From assembly GCF_000826545.1 (NCBI RefSeq), contig NZ_CDME01000002.1, positions 1,993,187 to 2,057,186 of the forward strand: 64,000 bases of DNA, given 5' to 3'. This DNA comes from Kibdelosporangium sp. MJ126-NF4 (GTDB taxonomy: Bacteria > Actinomycetota > Actinomycetes > Mycobacteriales > Pseudonocardiaceae). Shown piece after piece: positions 50,740-59,594 of the stretch. The notes below the pieces were generated by a model. It did no database searches. It had not been told where the DNA came from and worked only from the letters and a program-made list of their open reading frames with translations. Made by a program: the position numbers and the translations under genes. The stretch's first letter is position 1. Each line of letters begins with the position of its first letter.

Positions 50740-52365
50740 GTGTACCCGACCGTTGCCGACGCGCTCGCCCTGCCCGTGATCCGGGAGGGCAGGCCCCGAG
50801 TGGTGGCCGCGCACGGCGGATTGGACCGGCGCGTGCGCTGGGTGCACGTCGCCGAGGTCGCGGACATCGCGCACCTGCTGCGGGGTGACGAGCTCGTGCT
50901 CACCACCGGCATCGCGCTGCCGGACGAGCCGGACGGCCTGGCCAGGTACGTCGACGAGCTGGCCGACGTGGGCGTCGCGGGCATCGTGGTGGAGTTGCTG
51001 CGGCACTGGAGCGACAAGCTCCCGCAGGCGTTCGTGGCCGCGGCGGAGCGCCGTGGCGTGCCGCTGGTGACATTGTCGGAGGAAACCCGGTTCGTGACCG
51101 TGACCGAGGCCGTTGTCGGGCTGATCGTGGACGCGCAGGTCGCGGAGCTGCGCGCGGCCGAGCAGGTGCACGAGACGTTCACGGCGCTGACCGTCGCCGG
51201 TGCCGAACCGGCCGAGGTGCTGCGCGAGGTCGCGCGGACCGCGGGGCTGCCGGTCGTGCTGGAAACGCTGTCGCACGATGTCCTCGCCTACGACACGGCC
51301 GGAGGGAACCCGAGCGACCTGTTACGTGACTGGGCACGCCGCTCCCGCACGGTCCACGTGACCGACCGGACCAGCTACGACCCCGATGCGGGCTGGCTGG
51401 TGACCGTGGTCGGCGCACGCGGCAACGACTGGGGCAGGCTCGTGTTGCTGTGCCCGCAGCAGCCGCAGCACCGGCAGATCGTGGTCGCCGAACGAGCCGC
51501 GTCCGCGCTGGCCGTGCACCGGCTGGTCGCGCGTGACCGCGAAGGCCTGGAACGGCACGCACACCGGACGCTGCTCACGGAGATGCTGTCCACACCGGGC
51601 GCGGACATCAACGCCCGCGCCGCCGCGCTGGGCGTGCCGCTGGAGCACCGCAGGCTCGTCGGTGTCGCCGTCCGGCCACGGACCAGTGTGAATCCGGCGC
51701 CCGCGATGGCGACCCAGGAAGTGCTGCGCGATCTGGCCGAGGCCACGGCGTTGGCGTCCCGGCGCACGCAGATCGCCGCGTTGGTGGGCGTCGTCGACGA
51801 CACCAGTGTGCGGGCGTTGCTTTCCCTGCCGCCCCAGGCGGAAGTCGCCAACGTGCTGCACAGGCTGGCCAAGGAGATCCATCAGGCGGCGGGCGCCACG
51901 CCACGCGCGGTGCCGGTGGTGATCGCTGTCGGCACCACGGTCGAGCGGATCACGGGCGCGCGCCGGACGATGGTGGAGGCCGCGCACGTCGCCGACGCCG
52001 CCCTGCGGTCCACTTCGGACCGCCTGTACCACCGGCTTGACGACGTGCGGCTGCGTGGCCTGCTGCACCTGTTGGCCAACGACGAACGCGTGTCGGCGTT
52101 CACCGACCGTGAACTGGGCCCGCTGCTGGCCCGCGACGCCGCGCACGGCAGCCGCCTGGTGGAGACGCTGCGGCACTACTGCGAGCACGGCGGCAACAAG
52201 TCGGCGGCCGCGACCGCCGCGCACATGTCCAGAACCGCGTACTACCAGCAACTTTCGCGGATCGAGCAGGTACTCGGGGTGTCGCTGGAGGACCCTGAAT
52301 CGATGCTGTCGCTCTACGTGGCCCTGTTGACCCTGGATGTGCAGGCCCATCACCCGACCGAGTAA
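50740..52365 (+). CDS. PucR-family transcriptional regulator
   Basis: A 541-residue regulator. The N-terminal PucR domain reads TVADALALPVIREGRPRVVAAHGGLDRRVRWVHVAEVADIAHLLRGDELVLTTGIALP. A GGDEF-like CdaR middle domain follows, and the C-terminal HTH_30 is LVETLRHYCEHGGNKSAAATAAHMSRTAYYQQLSRIEQVLGVSLEDP. GTG at 50740 is chosen because TACATT (50728-50733) ends 6 nt upstream, pointing to leaderless translation; GTG at 50734 is possible. Family members activate purine and allantoin catabolism, so it likely controls the adjacent aminotransferase/mmsA pair and perhaps the permease operon at 54635. Confidence 0.9.
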   Translation: MYPTVADALALPVIREGRPRVVAAHGGLDRRVRWVHVAEVADIAHLLRGDELVLTTGIALPDEPDGLARYVDELADVGVAGIVVELLRHWSDKLPQAFVAAAERRGVPLVTLSEETRFVTVTEAVVGLIVDAQVAELRAAEQVHETFTALTVAGAEPAEVLREVARTAGLPVVLETLSHDVLAYDTAGGNPSDLLRDWARRSRTVHVTDRTSYDPDAGWLVTVVGARGNDWGRLVLLCPQQPQHRQIVVAERAASALAVHRLVARDREGLERHAHRTLLTEMLSTPGADINARAAALGVPLEHRRLVGVAVRPRTSVNPAPAMATQEVLRDLAEATALASRRTQIAALVGVVDDTSVRALLSLPPQAEVANVLHRLAKEIHQAAGATPRAVPVVIAVGTTVERITGARRTMVEAAHVADAALRSTSDRLYHRLDDVRLRGLLHLLANDERVSAFTDRELGPLLARDAAHGSRLVETLRHYCEHGGNKSAAATAAHMSRTAYYQQLSRIEQVLGVSLEDPESMLSLYVALLTLDVQAHHPTE

Positions 52366-52400
52366 CACAGAGTCATGCCGAATGGGCCGATAGTCGAGGT

Positions 52401-52814
52401 ATGCAGTCTTCCCTCAAACCCCTCGCCGTCGGCGCGTGCGTTTCCGCACTCGCCTCCGCACTGCTGATCGCACCCGCATCGGCGGCGCCCGCAGTACCGA
52501 CCCTCCTGCTGTCCGTCCAGACCGAACAGTCACTGTTGCTCGCGGACAGCCGTACCCTGGGTTGCGACGAATACCCGGAAGTCACCACGGGTACGCACCC
52601 GCGCAGGGAGCAGGCCTGTGCGGAACTGTCGAAGGTGAATGGCGAGTTCGGCAAGCTGCCGACCAACGCCGAGCCCAAGATCTGCACGATGGAGTACAAC
52701 CCGGTCACCGCTCGCGCGACGGGCACGTACAAGGGCAAGCGCATCGAGTTCAAAGCGGTGTACTCGAACCCGTGCGTGGCGGCCTCGGACAGCAGCGACG
52801 TCTTCCGCTGGTAG
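52401..52814 (+). CDS. Secreted subtilisin inhibitor-like protein (SSI family)
   Basis: A 137-residue precursor with signal peptide (LAVGACVSALASALLIAPASA). The SSI fold is shown by Cys55, Cys73, Cys95 and Cys125 in the usual spacing, GTHPRREQACAELSKVNGEFGKL, and the reactive loop CTMEYNPV, with P1 Met97 and P1' Glu98 (SSI itself has CPMVYDPV). It should trap extracellular serine proteases by a standard substrate-like mechanism. It faces a streptogrisin-like protease gene across two hairpins, a plausible enzyme/inhibitor pair. Confidence 0.92.
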   Translation: MQSSLKPLAVGACVSALASALLIAPASAAPAVPTLLLSVQTEQSLLLADSRTLGCDEYPEVTTGTHPRREQACAELSKVNGEFGKLPTNAEPKICTMEYNPVTARATGTYKGKRIEFKAVYSNPCVAASDSSDVFRW

Positions 52815-52821
52815 TGCCCTT

Positions 52822-52874
52822 GCAACCAAGGCGGCCCTCGGTGCGTCTGGTGCAACAAAGGCCACATTGGTTGC
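52822..52874. repeat. Paired palindromic repeat, uninterrupted copy
   Basis: Two 23-bp palindromic units, one starting GCAACCAAGG (52822-52844) and one ending ATTGGTTGC (52852-52874), are separated by GTCTGGT. The same unit pair is found split by the insertion sequence at 27293-29011. Confidence 0.75.
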
Positions 52875-52890
52875 ATCCAGGTGGGCGTGA

Positions 52891-52927
52891 ACAGGCCCCT
52901 CGCGTGCATGGCGCGCGAGGGGCCTGT
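52891..52927. terminator. Strong bidirectional hairpin between inhibitor and protease genes
   Basis: A perfect 14-bp stem, ACAGGCCCCTCGCG (52891-52904) and CGCGAGGGGCCTGT (52914-52927), with a 9-nt loop, lies between convergent genes. Confidence 0.85.
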
Positions 52928-52944
52928 CTTCTACCCCCTACCTG

Positions 52945-54396
52945 CTACGGCTTCGACACCCCAAGGGTGTACGAGCCGGAGCCGCTGTAGGCGTGCACGC
53001 GGTACCGGTAGGTACCTGCCGTGCCGTTGTAGTTGACGGTCTCCGTGTTCTGCGGGCTGTCCGACTTGGCCACGACAGTCCACGTCGAACCGTTCTGCTT
53101 CTCCAGGTACAGGTCGTAGTCCGTACCGGACGGGCCCGTCAGGCAGCCCACGTGCGCACCGGAGGCGTTCGATGTGTACGAACCGCCATTGGGCTGGTAC
53201 ACACTCTGGTTCGAGGTGAGCGAACCGTTGTAGGTGTTCTGCGGGTTCTGGCAGGTGCCGGGACCGGGGCCGCCACCGCCGGTCACCAGGGTCAGCCCGT
53301 AGGTCTGCAGGATCTCGTTCACCGGCTGGAAGTACGTCGTCCCGCCGGAACTGCAGTTGCCCGATCCGCCCGAGGTGACACCCTGTGCCTGGCTGCCGGC
53401 CAGCAGGGAGCCGCCAGAGTCACCGGGTTCCGCGCACACGTTGGTCTGGATCAGACCGGACACAGTGCCCTGCGGGTAGGTCACCGAGCTGTTGCGGGCG
53501 CGGATCGTGCCGCAGTGCCAGCCGGTCGTCGACCCGGACCGGCACACGGACGCGCCGACGGCCGCGTCCTGCGAACCGGCGACGGACACCGTCCCGCTCG
53601 AGTAGTTGTTCACCAGGCCACGCGGGGTGTTGCCCGCCGCGACCTGGACCCACGCGTAGTCGTTGCCGGGGAAACTCGACCCCCGGAACGTGCCGCTGGG
53701 CTGCGTCGTGGTGGCACCGTTGGTGCCACAGTGTCCAGCGGTGACGAATCCGCCGTTCACCGAGAAGCCCACCGAGCACCGGGTTCCGCTCCCGATGTAG
53801 TAGGCGTTGCCACCGATGACGTCGATCAGGGGCCGTGGCGACTCGTCGCTCGCCTCGACCCGCACGGCCGTCATGTCCGCGCCGCTCGACGCCGCGAACC
53901 GGTAGGCCGCGCGGAAACCGCTCGGCCGGGACTTGACGACGACGCTGTTGCTGGCCGGGTCGACGAACCAGCCGGGCACCGTGCCCGGCGCGGCGGCCGA
54001 GTTGGCGTCCAGTGTGGCCTTGACGGCGTCCAGGTGTTCCTCGGTGCGTCCGACGAGCCGCGCTTGTCCGCCTGCCGCGCGCACGGCGTCGGCGGATTTG
54101 CTGTCGGTCACGCCGACGACGAGCGTGCCCTCGTTGATCCACGCGCCACCGAACGTCGAGCGCATGCGTTTGCGCAGGGCGTTGCCGGTGTCACTGGCCT
54201 GCCGGTCGGCGGCGAGTCGGGCCACAGCGGCGCCGGGGCTCAGCCCGATGTCGCGCTGCATGGCGGTGAGCATTTCCTGGGACAGCTCCGGCGCAGGTGC
54301 CGGGGCGGCGTCCGCGGTGCCCGACAGTGTTGCGATCGCGAGCAACGCGACCGCCGCCACTGTGGTCCGGGACGCACGGGGTAAGTGATGGGACAT
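52945..54396 (-). CDS. Secreted streptogrisin-like S1 protease with C-terminal PPC-type domain
   Basis: A 483-residue preproprotein. A signal peptide (VAAVALLAIATLSGTADA) is followed by an alpha-lytic/streptogrisin pro-region (AVARLAADRQASDTGNALRKRM ... NEGTLVVGVTD). The chymotrypsin-fold domain has His in FVTAGHCG, Asp in NDYAWVQ and Ser in CAEPGDSGGSLLAG. A Gly/Pro linker (GGGGPGPGT) joins a C-terminal pre-peptidase (PPC)-like beta domain (YDLYLEKQNGSTWTVVAKSDS). AAGGAG lies 8 nt before the ATG at 54396. It is self-matured outside the cell. The neighbouring SSI could inhibit it. Confidence 0.93.
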   Translation of the reverse strand: MSHHLPRASRTTVAAVALLAIATLSGTADAAPAPAPELSQEMLTAMQRDIGLSPGAAVARLAADRQASDTGNALRKRMRSTFGGAWINEGTLVVGVTDSKSADAVRAAGGQARLVGRTEEHLDAVKATLDANSAAAPGTVPGWFVDPASNSVVVKSRPSGFRAAYRFAASSGADMTAVRVEASDESPRPLIDVIGGNAYYIGSGTRCSVGFSVNGGFVTAGHCGTNGATTTQPSGTFRGSSFPGNDYAWVQVAAGNTPRGLVNNYSSGTVSVAGSQDAAVGASVCRSGSTTGWHCGTIRARNSSVTYPQGTVSGLIQTNVCAEPGDSGGSLLAGSQAQGVTSGGSGNCSSGGTTYFQPVNEILQTYGLTLVTGGGGPGPGTCQNPQNTYNGSLTSNQSVYQPNGGSYTSNASGAHVGCLTGPSGTDYDLYLEKQNGSTWTVVAKSDSPQNTETVNYNGTAGTYRYRVHAYSGSGSYTLGVSKP

Positions 54397-54551
54397 GCCG
54401 TGATCTCCTTCACGATGCAGGGGTTTGGGATACGGCTGGCCCACCGTAAGCAGGCAGATCGCCACAACCGAGACGGTTCTGCTCATAAGGGTGGCTGATG
54501 ACGCAGCGGTCGAAAGATCAGTCCGCAACATACATACTGTTCATCGTATGG

Positions 54552-54584
54552 ACCAACGGTGAACACTGTGACTCTGCCGTTGGT
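54552..54584. promoter_or_regulatory. Inverted repeat upstream of the NCS1 permease
   Basis: ACCAACGG (54552-54559) and CCGTTGGT (54577-54584) are perfect inverted 8-mers with a 17-nt spacer, 51-83 bp before the permease start. It could bind a PucR-type dimer or be an attenuator hairpin. Confidence 0.4.
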
Positions 54585-54634
54585 ACAACGACCGCGATGA
54601 GATGCCCGGATACCCACGAGCGGGGAGGGACTTC

Positions 54635-56185
54635 ATGGACGGCACGCACTTAACCCATCCCGACGGCCGCGTGGACCTGGTCGACTCGTCCGGCATCGCC
54701 GCCAGCCGCTTCTACAACCCCGAGCTGGCGCCCGTGCCGGTCGAGGGCAGGCGCTGGTCGACGTACAACTACTTCGCGCTGTGGATGGGGATGGCCCACA
54801 ACATCCCCAGTTACACGCTCGCGGCCTCGCTGATCGCACTGGGCATGGACTGGGTGCAGGCGTTCATGACGATCACGCTCGGCAACCTGATCGTGCTGGC
54901 CCCGATGCTGCTCAACAGCCATGCGGGCACCAAGTACGGCATCCCCTTCCCGGTCTTCGCCCGCGCCTTCTACGGCGTGCGCGGCGCGAACCTCGCCGCG
55001 CTGCTGCGCGCGTTCATCGCGTGCGCGTGGTTCGGCATCCAGACGTGGGTCGGCGGCGAGGCGCTGTACGTCATCGTCGGCAAGCTGACGGGCAGCGGCT
55101 GGATCAACGCGGCCGAGGTCGGCGGCCAGCCGTGGACGCTGTGGCTGTGCTTCGCGGCGTTCTGGGTCGTGCAGATGCTGATCATCTGGCGTGGCATGGA
55201 GGCCATCCGCCGGTTCGAGAACTGGACCGCGCCGCTGGTGTCGATCGGTTTCCTGATCCTGCTGGCGTACGTGGTGATCAAGGCAGGCGGGTTCGGCCCG
55301 ATCCTGTCGGAGCCGTCCAAACTGGGCTGGGGCGGGGACTTCTGGAAGGTGTTCGCGCCCGCGCTGATGGGGATGATCGCGTTCTGGTCGACGCTGTCGC
55401 TGAACATGCCGGACTTCACCCGGTTCGGCGGCAGCCAGCGCAAGCAGGTCACAGGCCAGATCCTCGGCCTGCCGACGACGATGTCGTTCATCGCGCTCGT
55501 GGCGATCCTGACCACGTCCGGCGCGATGTCGCTGTACGGCGAGGCGATCTGGGACCCGGCGCAGCTGGCGAGCCGGTTCGACAGCCCGCTCCTTGTCGTG
55601 ATCGCGTTGATCGCACTGGTGCTGGCGACCGTGTCGGCCAACCTGGCGGCCAATGTGGTCAGTCCGTCCTACGACTTCTCCAACGCGTTCCCGAAGAAGA
55701 TCACGTTCGCGACGGGTGGCCTGATCACCGGCGTGGTCGGCATCCTGATCCAGCCGTGGCGGCTGATCTCGGACCCGAGCATCTACATCTTCGCGTGGCT
55801 GGGCTTCTACGGCGGGCTGTTGGCCGCGATCGCGGGCGTGTTCGTCGCGGGGTACTGGACACTGGCCAAGACCCGGTTGAACCTGGCGGACCTGTACAAG
55901 GACGGCGAAGGCGCGTACTGGTTCCACGGTGGGTGGAACTGGCGCGCGGTCGTCGCGACACTGCTCGCGGGCGTGCTCGCGGTCGGCGGCGCGTACGGCG
56001 GGCCGTTCCCCGCCGACGGCCTGATCCCGTTGCTCAAACCGCTCTACGACTACAGCTGGGTGGTCGGCGCCGTTGTCGGCTATGTCGTCTACCTGGTTCT
56101 TTCCGTCAGCACCAAGCACACCGAGGAGGAAGCTAGTGCCGCAGATCGTTCGCGCCGGATTGATCCAGCAGCGGTGGACGGGTGA
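54635..56185 (+). CDS. NCS1-family nucleobase/hydantoin:cation symporter
   Basis: A 516-residue transporter with about 12 TM segments. The NCS1 signatures are YNYFALWMGMAHNIPSYTLAASLIALGM, NSHAGTKYGIPFPVFARAFYGVRGAN and the GGxxW segment FGIQTWVGGEALY. NCS1 proteins import uracil, allantoin or hydantoins with Na+ or H+. GGGAGGGACTTC precedes the ATG at 54635. Its 3' end overlaps the amidohydrolase gene by 50 bp, so it leads the catabolic operon 54635-59364. Confidence 0.92.
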   Translation: MDGTHLTHPDGRVDLVDSSGIAASRFYNPELAPVPVEGRRWSTYNYFALWMGMAHNIPSYTLAASLIALGMDWVQAFMTITLGNLIVLAPMLLNSHAGTKYGIPFPVFARAFYGVRGANLAALLRAFIACAWFGIQTWVGGEALYVIVGKLTGSGWINAAEVGGQPWTLWLCFAAFWVVQMLIIWRGMEAIRRFENWTAPLVSIGFLILLAYVVIKAGGFGPILSEPSKLGWGGDFWKVFAPALMGMIAFWSTLSLNMPDFTRFGGSQRKQVTGQILGLPTTMSFIALVAILTTSGAMSLYGEAIWDPAQLASRFDSPLLVVIALIALVLATVSANLAANVVSPSYDFSNAFPKKITFATGGLITGVVGILIQPWRLISDPSIYIFAWLGFYGGLLAAIAGVFVAGYWTLAKTRLNLADLYKDGEGAYWFHGGWNWRAVVATLLAGVLAVGGAYGGPFPADGLIPLLKPLYDYSWVVGAVVGYVVYLVLSVSTKHTEEEASAADRSRRIDPAAVDG

Positions 56186-56978
56186 CAAGGAGTCGATGAT
56201 CGCGGCCGCGGTCGAGCACATCGCGACCGCGGCCTCGCAGGGAGCCCAGGTGGTCTGCCTGCAGGAGCTGTTCTACGGCCCGTACTTCTGCCAGGTGCAG
56301 GACGCGGACTACTACTCCTACACCGAGCGGATCCCGGACGGGCCGACCACCAAGCTGATGCAGGAGGTGGCCCGCAACCACGGTGTCGTGCTCGTCGTAC
56401 CGATGTACGAGGAGGAGCAGCCCGGCGTCTACTTCAACACGGCCGCGGTGATCGACGCCGACGGCACGTACCTCGGCATGCACCGCAAGAACCACATCCC
56501 CCAGGTGAAGGGCTTCTGGGAGAAGTTCTACTTCCGGCCGGGCAACCTCGGCTACCCGGTGTTCGACACCGCGGTCGGCCGGATCGGCGTGTACATCTGC
56601 TACGAGCGGCACTTCCCGGAGGGCTGGCGGGCACTCGGCCTGGCGGGCGCGCAGATCGTGTTCAACCCGTCGGCCACCAGCCGTGGCCTGTCGGAGTACC
56701 TGTGGCGGCTGGAACAGCCCGCCGCGGCCGTCGCGAACGAGTACTACGTCGGCACGATCAACCGTGTCGGCGTGGAGCCGTTGGGTGACAACGACTTCTA
56801 CGGCCAGTCGTACTTCGCGGACCCGCGTGGGCAGCTCGTCGGGGACGCGGCGTCGGACACCGAGGAGGAAGTGGTCGTCCGCGACCTGGACATGGACCGG
56901 CTGGCCGAGGTCCGCAACCTGTGGCAGTTCTACCGTGACCGCAGGCCGGACACCTACGAGGGCCTGGTGAAGCCCTGA
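56136..56978 (+). CDS. Nitrilase-superfamily amidohydrolase, likely beta-ureidopropionase
   Basis: A 280-residue carbon-nitrogen hydrolase. The catalytic triad is Glu in CLQELFYGPYF, Lys in MHRKNHIP and Cys in VYICYERHFPEG. The ERHFPEGWRALGLAGA and PSATSRGLSEYLW segments are typical of N-carbamoyl-beta-alanine/N-carbamoylputrescine amidases. With dihydropyrimidinase next to it, N-carbamoyl-beta-alanine is the probable substrate, yielding beta-alanine, CO2 and NH3. GTG at 56136 is chosen for GAGGAAGCTA just before it, overlapping the permease end. Confidence 0.9.
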   Translation: MPQIVRAGLIQQRWTGDKESMIAAAVEHIATAASQGAQVVCLQELFYGPYFCQVQDADYYSYTERIPDGPTTKLMQEVARNHGVVLVVPMYEEEQPGVYFNTAAVIDADGTYLGMHRKNHIPQVKGFWEKFYFRPGNLGYPVFDTAVGRIGVYICYERHFPEGWRALGLAGAQIVFNPSATSRGLSEYLWRLEQPAAAVANEYYVGTINRVGVEPLGDNDFYGQSYFADPRGQLVGDAASDTEEEVVVRDLDMDRLAEVRNLWQFYRDRRPDTYEGLVKP

Positions 56979-58363
56979 TGCGGACGCTGATCAAGGGCGG
57001 GACCGTGCTCAGCTCGACCGGCGCGGTCGTGGCTGACGTCCTTGTCGACGGCGAGACGATCGCGGCGCTGTCGGCGCCGGGCATCGAGTGGCAGGCCGAC
57101 AAGGTGATCGATGCGACCGGCAAGTACGTGCTGCCGGGCGGGATCGACGGGCACACGCACATGGAGATGCCGTTCGGCGGGACGTCGTCGAACGACACGT
57201 TCGAGACCGGCACCACCGCGGCCGCGTGGGGTGGCACGACCACGATCGTCGACTTCGCCGTGCAGGCGAAGGGAACCACCTTGCAGTCCACTCTGGACAA
57301 GTGGCACAGCAAGGCCGACGGCAACTGCGCGATCGACTACGGCTTCCACATGATCGTCTCGGACGTCAACGAGACGTCGCTCAAGGAGATGCGGACCTGC
57401 GTCGACCAGGGCGTGAACAGCTTCAAGATGTTCATGGCCTACCCTGGCGTGTTCTACGCGACCGACGGTGAGATCCTGCGGGCGATGCAACGCGCCGAGA
57501 ACATCGGCGGCCTGATCATGATGCACGCCGAGAACGGCATCGCGATCGACGAGCTGGTCGCGCAGGCGTTGCAGGAAGGACGGACCGACCCGGTCCAGCA
57601 CGGCCTGACGCGTCCCTCGGCGTTGGAGGGCGAGGCGACGTCACGGGCGATCACCCTGGCGAAGGTGACCGGTTCACCGTTGTACATCGTGCACCTGTCG
57701 GCCGCCGAGGCGCTCGCGGCCGTCGCGGCGGCACGCGACACCGGCCAGAACGTGTTCGCCGAGACCTGCCCGCAGTACCTGTACCTGTCGATCGAGGACC
57801 TGGCCAAACCGGACTTCGAGGGCTCGAAGTACGTGGCCTCTCCCCCGCTGCGCCCCAAGGAGCACCAGGCGTCGCTGTGGAACGGGCTGCGCACCAACGA
57901 TCTCTCGGTGGTGTCGACGGATCATTGCCCGTTCTGCTTCACCGAGCAGAAGGAACTCGGCCGGGGTGACTTCTCCAAGATCCCCAACGGGATCCCCGGC
58001 GTCGAGCACCGGATGGACCTGCTGCACCAAGGGGTGGTCGCCGGGGAGATCTCGCTGGCCCGCTGGGTCGAGATCACCTCGACGACGCCTGCCCGGATGT
58101 TCGGGCTGTACCCGCGCAAGGGCACCATTTCACCAGGGTCCGACGCGGACATCGTGGTGTACGACCCGACTGCGACCCAGACTCTCTCGGTCGAGACGCA
58201 CCACATGAACGTGGACTACTCGGCGTACGAGGGAATGCGGATCACGGGCAAAGTGGATACCGTGCTGTCGCGTGGCCGGGTCGTGGTGGAGGACAACGCG
58301 TTCCACGGTGCGGCCGGACACGGCCAGTTCCTGTCCCGTGACCTGTGCCAGTACCTGAACTAG
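56978..58363 (+). CDS. hydA: Dihydropyrimidinase / D-hydantoinase
   Basis: A 461-residue amidohydrolase. The binuclear metal site is visible: His59 and His61 in GIDGHTHME, carboxylated Lys150 in VNSFKMFMAYPG, His in MMHAENG, His in IVHLSAAEA and Asp in VVSTDHCPF. It opens dihydrouracil, dihydrothymine or hydantoin rings. The ATG overlaps the previous stop by one base (TGATG). It feeds the adjacent amidohydrolase. The length matches the family. Confidence 0.95.
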   Translation: MRTLIKGGTVLSSTGAVVADVLVDGETIAALSAPGIEWQADKVIDATGKYVLPGGIDGHTHMEMPFGGTSSNDTFETGTTAAAWGGTTTIVDFAVQAKGTTLQSTLDKWHSKADGNCAIDYGFHMIVSDVNETSLKEMRTCVDQGVNSFKMFMAYPGVFYATDGEILRAMQRAENIGGLIMMHAENGIAIDELVAQALQEGRTDPVQHGLTRPSALEGEATSRAITLAKVTGSPLYIVHLSAAEALAAVAAARDTGQNVFAETCPQYLYLSIEDLAKPDFEGSKYVASPPLRPKEHQASLWNGLRTNDLSVVSTDHCPFCFTEQKELGRGDFSKIPNGIPGVEHRMDLLHQGVVAGEISLARWVEITSTTPARMFGLYPRKGTISPGSDADIVVYDPTATQTLSVETHHMNVDYSAYEGMRITGKVDTVLSRGRVVVEDNAFHGAAGHGQFLSRDLCQYLN

Positions 58364-58374
58364 GAGAGCTCCGG

Positions 58375-59364
58375 ATGGACATCGGCGTCGTACTGCAGAC
58401 CGATCCGCCCGCGACCGAGGTCGTGCGGCTGATGAAGGCCGCCGACGAGCGGGGCTTCACCTACGGGTGGACGTTCGACTCGGTGGTGCTGTGGCAGGAG
58501 CCGTTCGTGATCTACTCGCAGATCCTCGCGGCGACACGGAACCTGACCGTCGGCCCGATGGTGACCAATCCGTCCACACGCGACTGGTCGGTGACGGCGT
58601 CACTGTTCGCGACGCTGAACGACATGTTCGGCAACCGGACGGTGTGCGGGATCGGCCGTGGCGACTCGGCGAGGCGCGTGATCGGGCAGAAACCGGCAAC
58701 GCTGGCCACCCTGCGCGACGCCATGCACGTGATCAAGGAGCTCGCCGAGGGCCGCGAGGTCGAGCACCACGGCACGCCGGTGCGCATCCCCTGGGTGCGT
58801 GACGGCAGGCTCGGCATGTGGATGGCCGCGTATGGACCGAAGGCGCTGCGACTGGTCGGCGAACAGGCGGACGGATTCATCCTGCAGACAGCCGACCCTG
58901 CCATCACCCGGTGGACGATCGGCGCCGTGCGGGACGCTGCCGCGGCGGCGGGGCGGGATCCGGCCGAGATCACCATATGCGTCGCCGCTCCGGCGTACGT
59001 CGGCGACGACATCCCGCACCAGCGTGACCAGTTGCGATGGTTCGGCGGCATGGTCGGCAACCATGTCGCGGATCTCGTGGAGCGCTACGGGGATTCCGGG
59101 CCGGTGCCCCATGAGCTGACCGACTACATCAAAGGCCGGGCGGACTACGACTACGCCCACCACGGCAGGGCGGGCAATCCGTCGACGGACTTCGTCCCCG
59201 ACCAGATCGTCGACCGCTTCTGCCTGGTGGGGCCGCAGGCGGCGCACATCGAGCGGCTGCAGGAGCTCAAGGAGCTCGGTGTCGACCAGTTCTCGCTGTA
59301 CCTGATGCACGACCAGCGCGACGAGACGCTCGATGCCTACGGCGAAATCATCGCGAAGCTCTGA
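58375..59364 (+). CDS. LLM-class oxidoreductase linked to the hydantoinase operon (CPS_4043-like)
   Basis: A 329-residue luciferase-like family protein. DIGVVLQTDPPATEVVRLMKAADERGFTYGWTFDS, VGPMVTNPSTRDWSVTASLFATLNDMFGNRTVCGIGRGDSARR and WMAAYGPKALRLVGEQADGFILQ are typical. It resembles the subgroup labelled TIGR03842, recurrently encoded beside dihydropyrimidinase. GGAGAGCTCCGG precedes the ATG at 58375. No classical dihydropyrimidine dehydrogenase gene is in the window, so a ring-reducing or related redox role for this protein is attractive but unproven. F420 versus FMN use is undetermined. Confidence 0.85.
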   Translation: MDIGVVLQTDPPATEVVRLMKAADERGFTYGWTFDSVVLWQEPFVIYSQILAATRNLTVGPMVTNPSTRDWSVTASLFATLNDMFGNRTVCGIGRGDSARRVIGQKPATLATLRDAMHVIKELAEGREVEHHGTPVRIPWVRDGRLGMWMAAYGPKALRLVGEQADGFILQTADPAITRWTIGAVRDAAAAAGRDPAEITICVAAPAYVGDDIPHQRDQLRWFGGMVGNHVADLVERYGDSGPVPHELTDYIKGRADYDYAHHGRAGNPSTDFVPDQIVDRFCLVGPQAAHIERLQELKELGVDQFSLYLMHDQRDETLDAYGEIIAKL

Positions 59365-59458
59365 GATTCGCTAGGCTCAGACCTGGGTGACCTGGGGAAC
59401 AGGCCTCCGGCCCACACTCGGCCGAAAGCGCCACCGCACCGGAAAACCCAGGTCAGGC

Positions 59459-59493
59459 CTCGTGGGTGGTTGGCTCGCCCAACCACCCACGAG
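59459..59493. terminator. Perfect hairpin after the hydantoinase operon
   Basis: A 15-bp perfect stem, CTCGTGGGTGGTTGG (59459-59473) and CCAACCACCCACGAG (59479-59493), with a 5-nt CTCGC loop. The outer sequence CTCGTGGGTG recalls the stem at 1327-1372. No U-run follows. Confidence 0.7.
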
Positions 59494-59594
59494 GGCTGAC
59501 CAGAAACGGCTGCCCTTGTGGGCGAGCTCGTGTTCCCCCTCGAACGCGTCGCCGGACCGTGTTCGCCGGGCGCCGAACGACCACAGTGTGCGCC

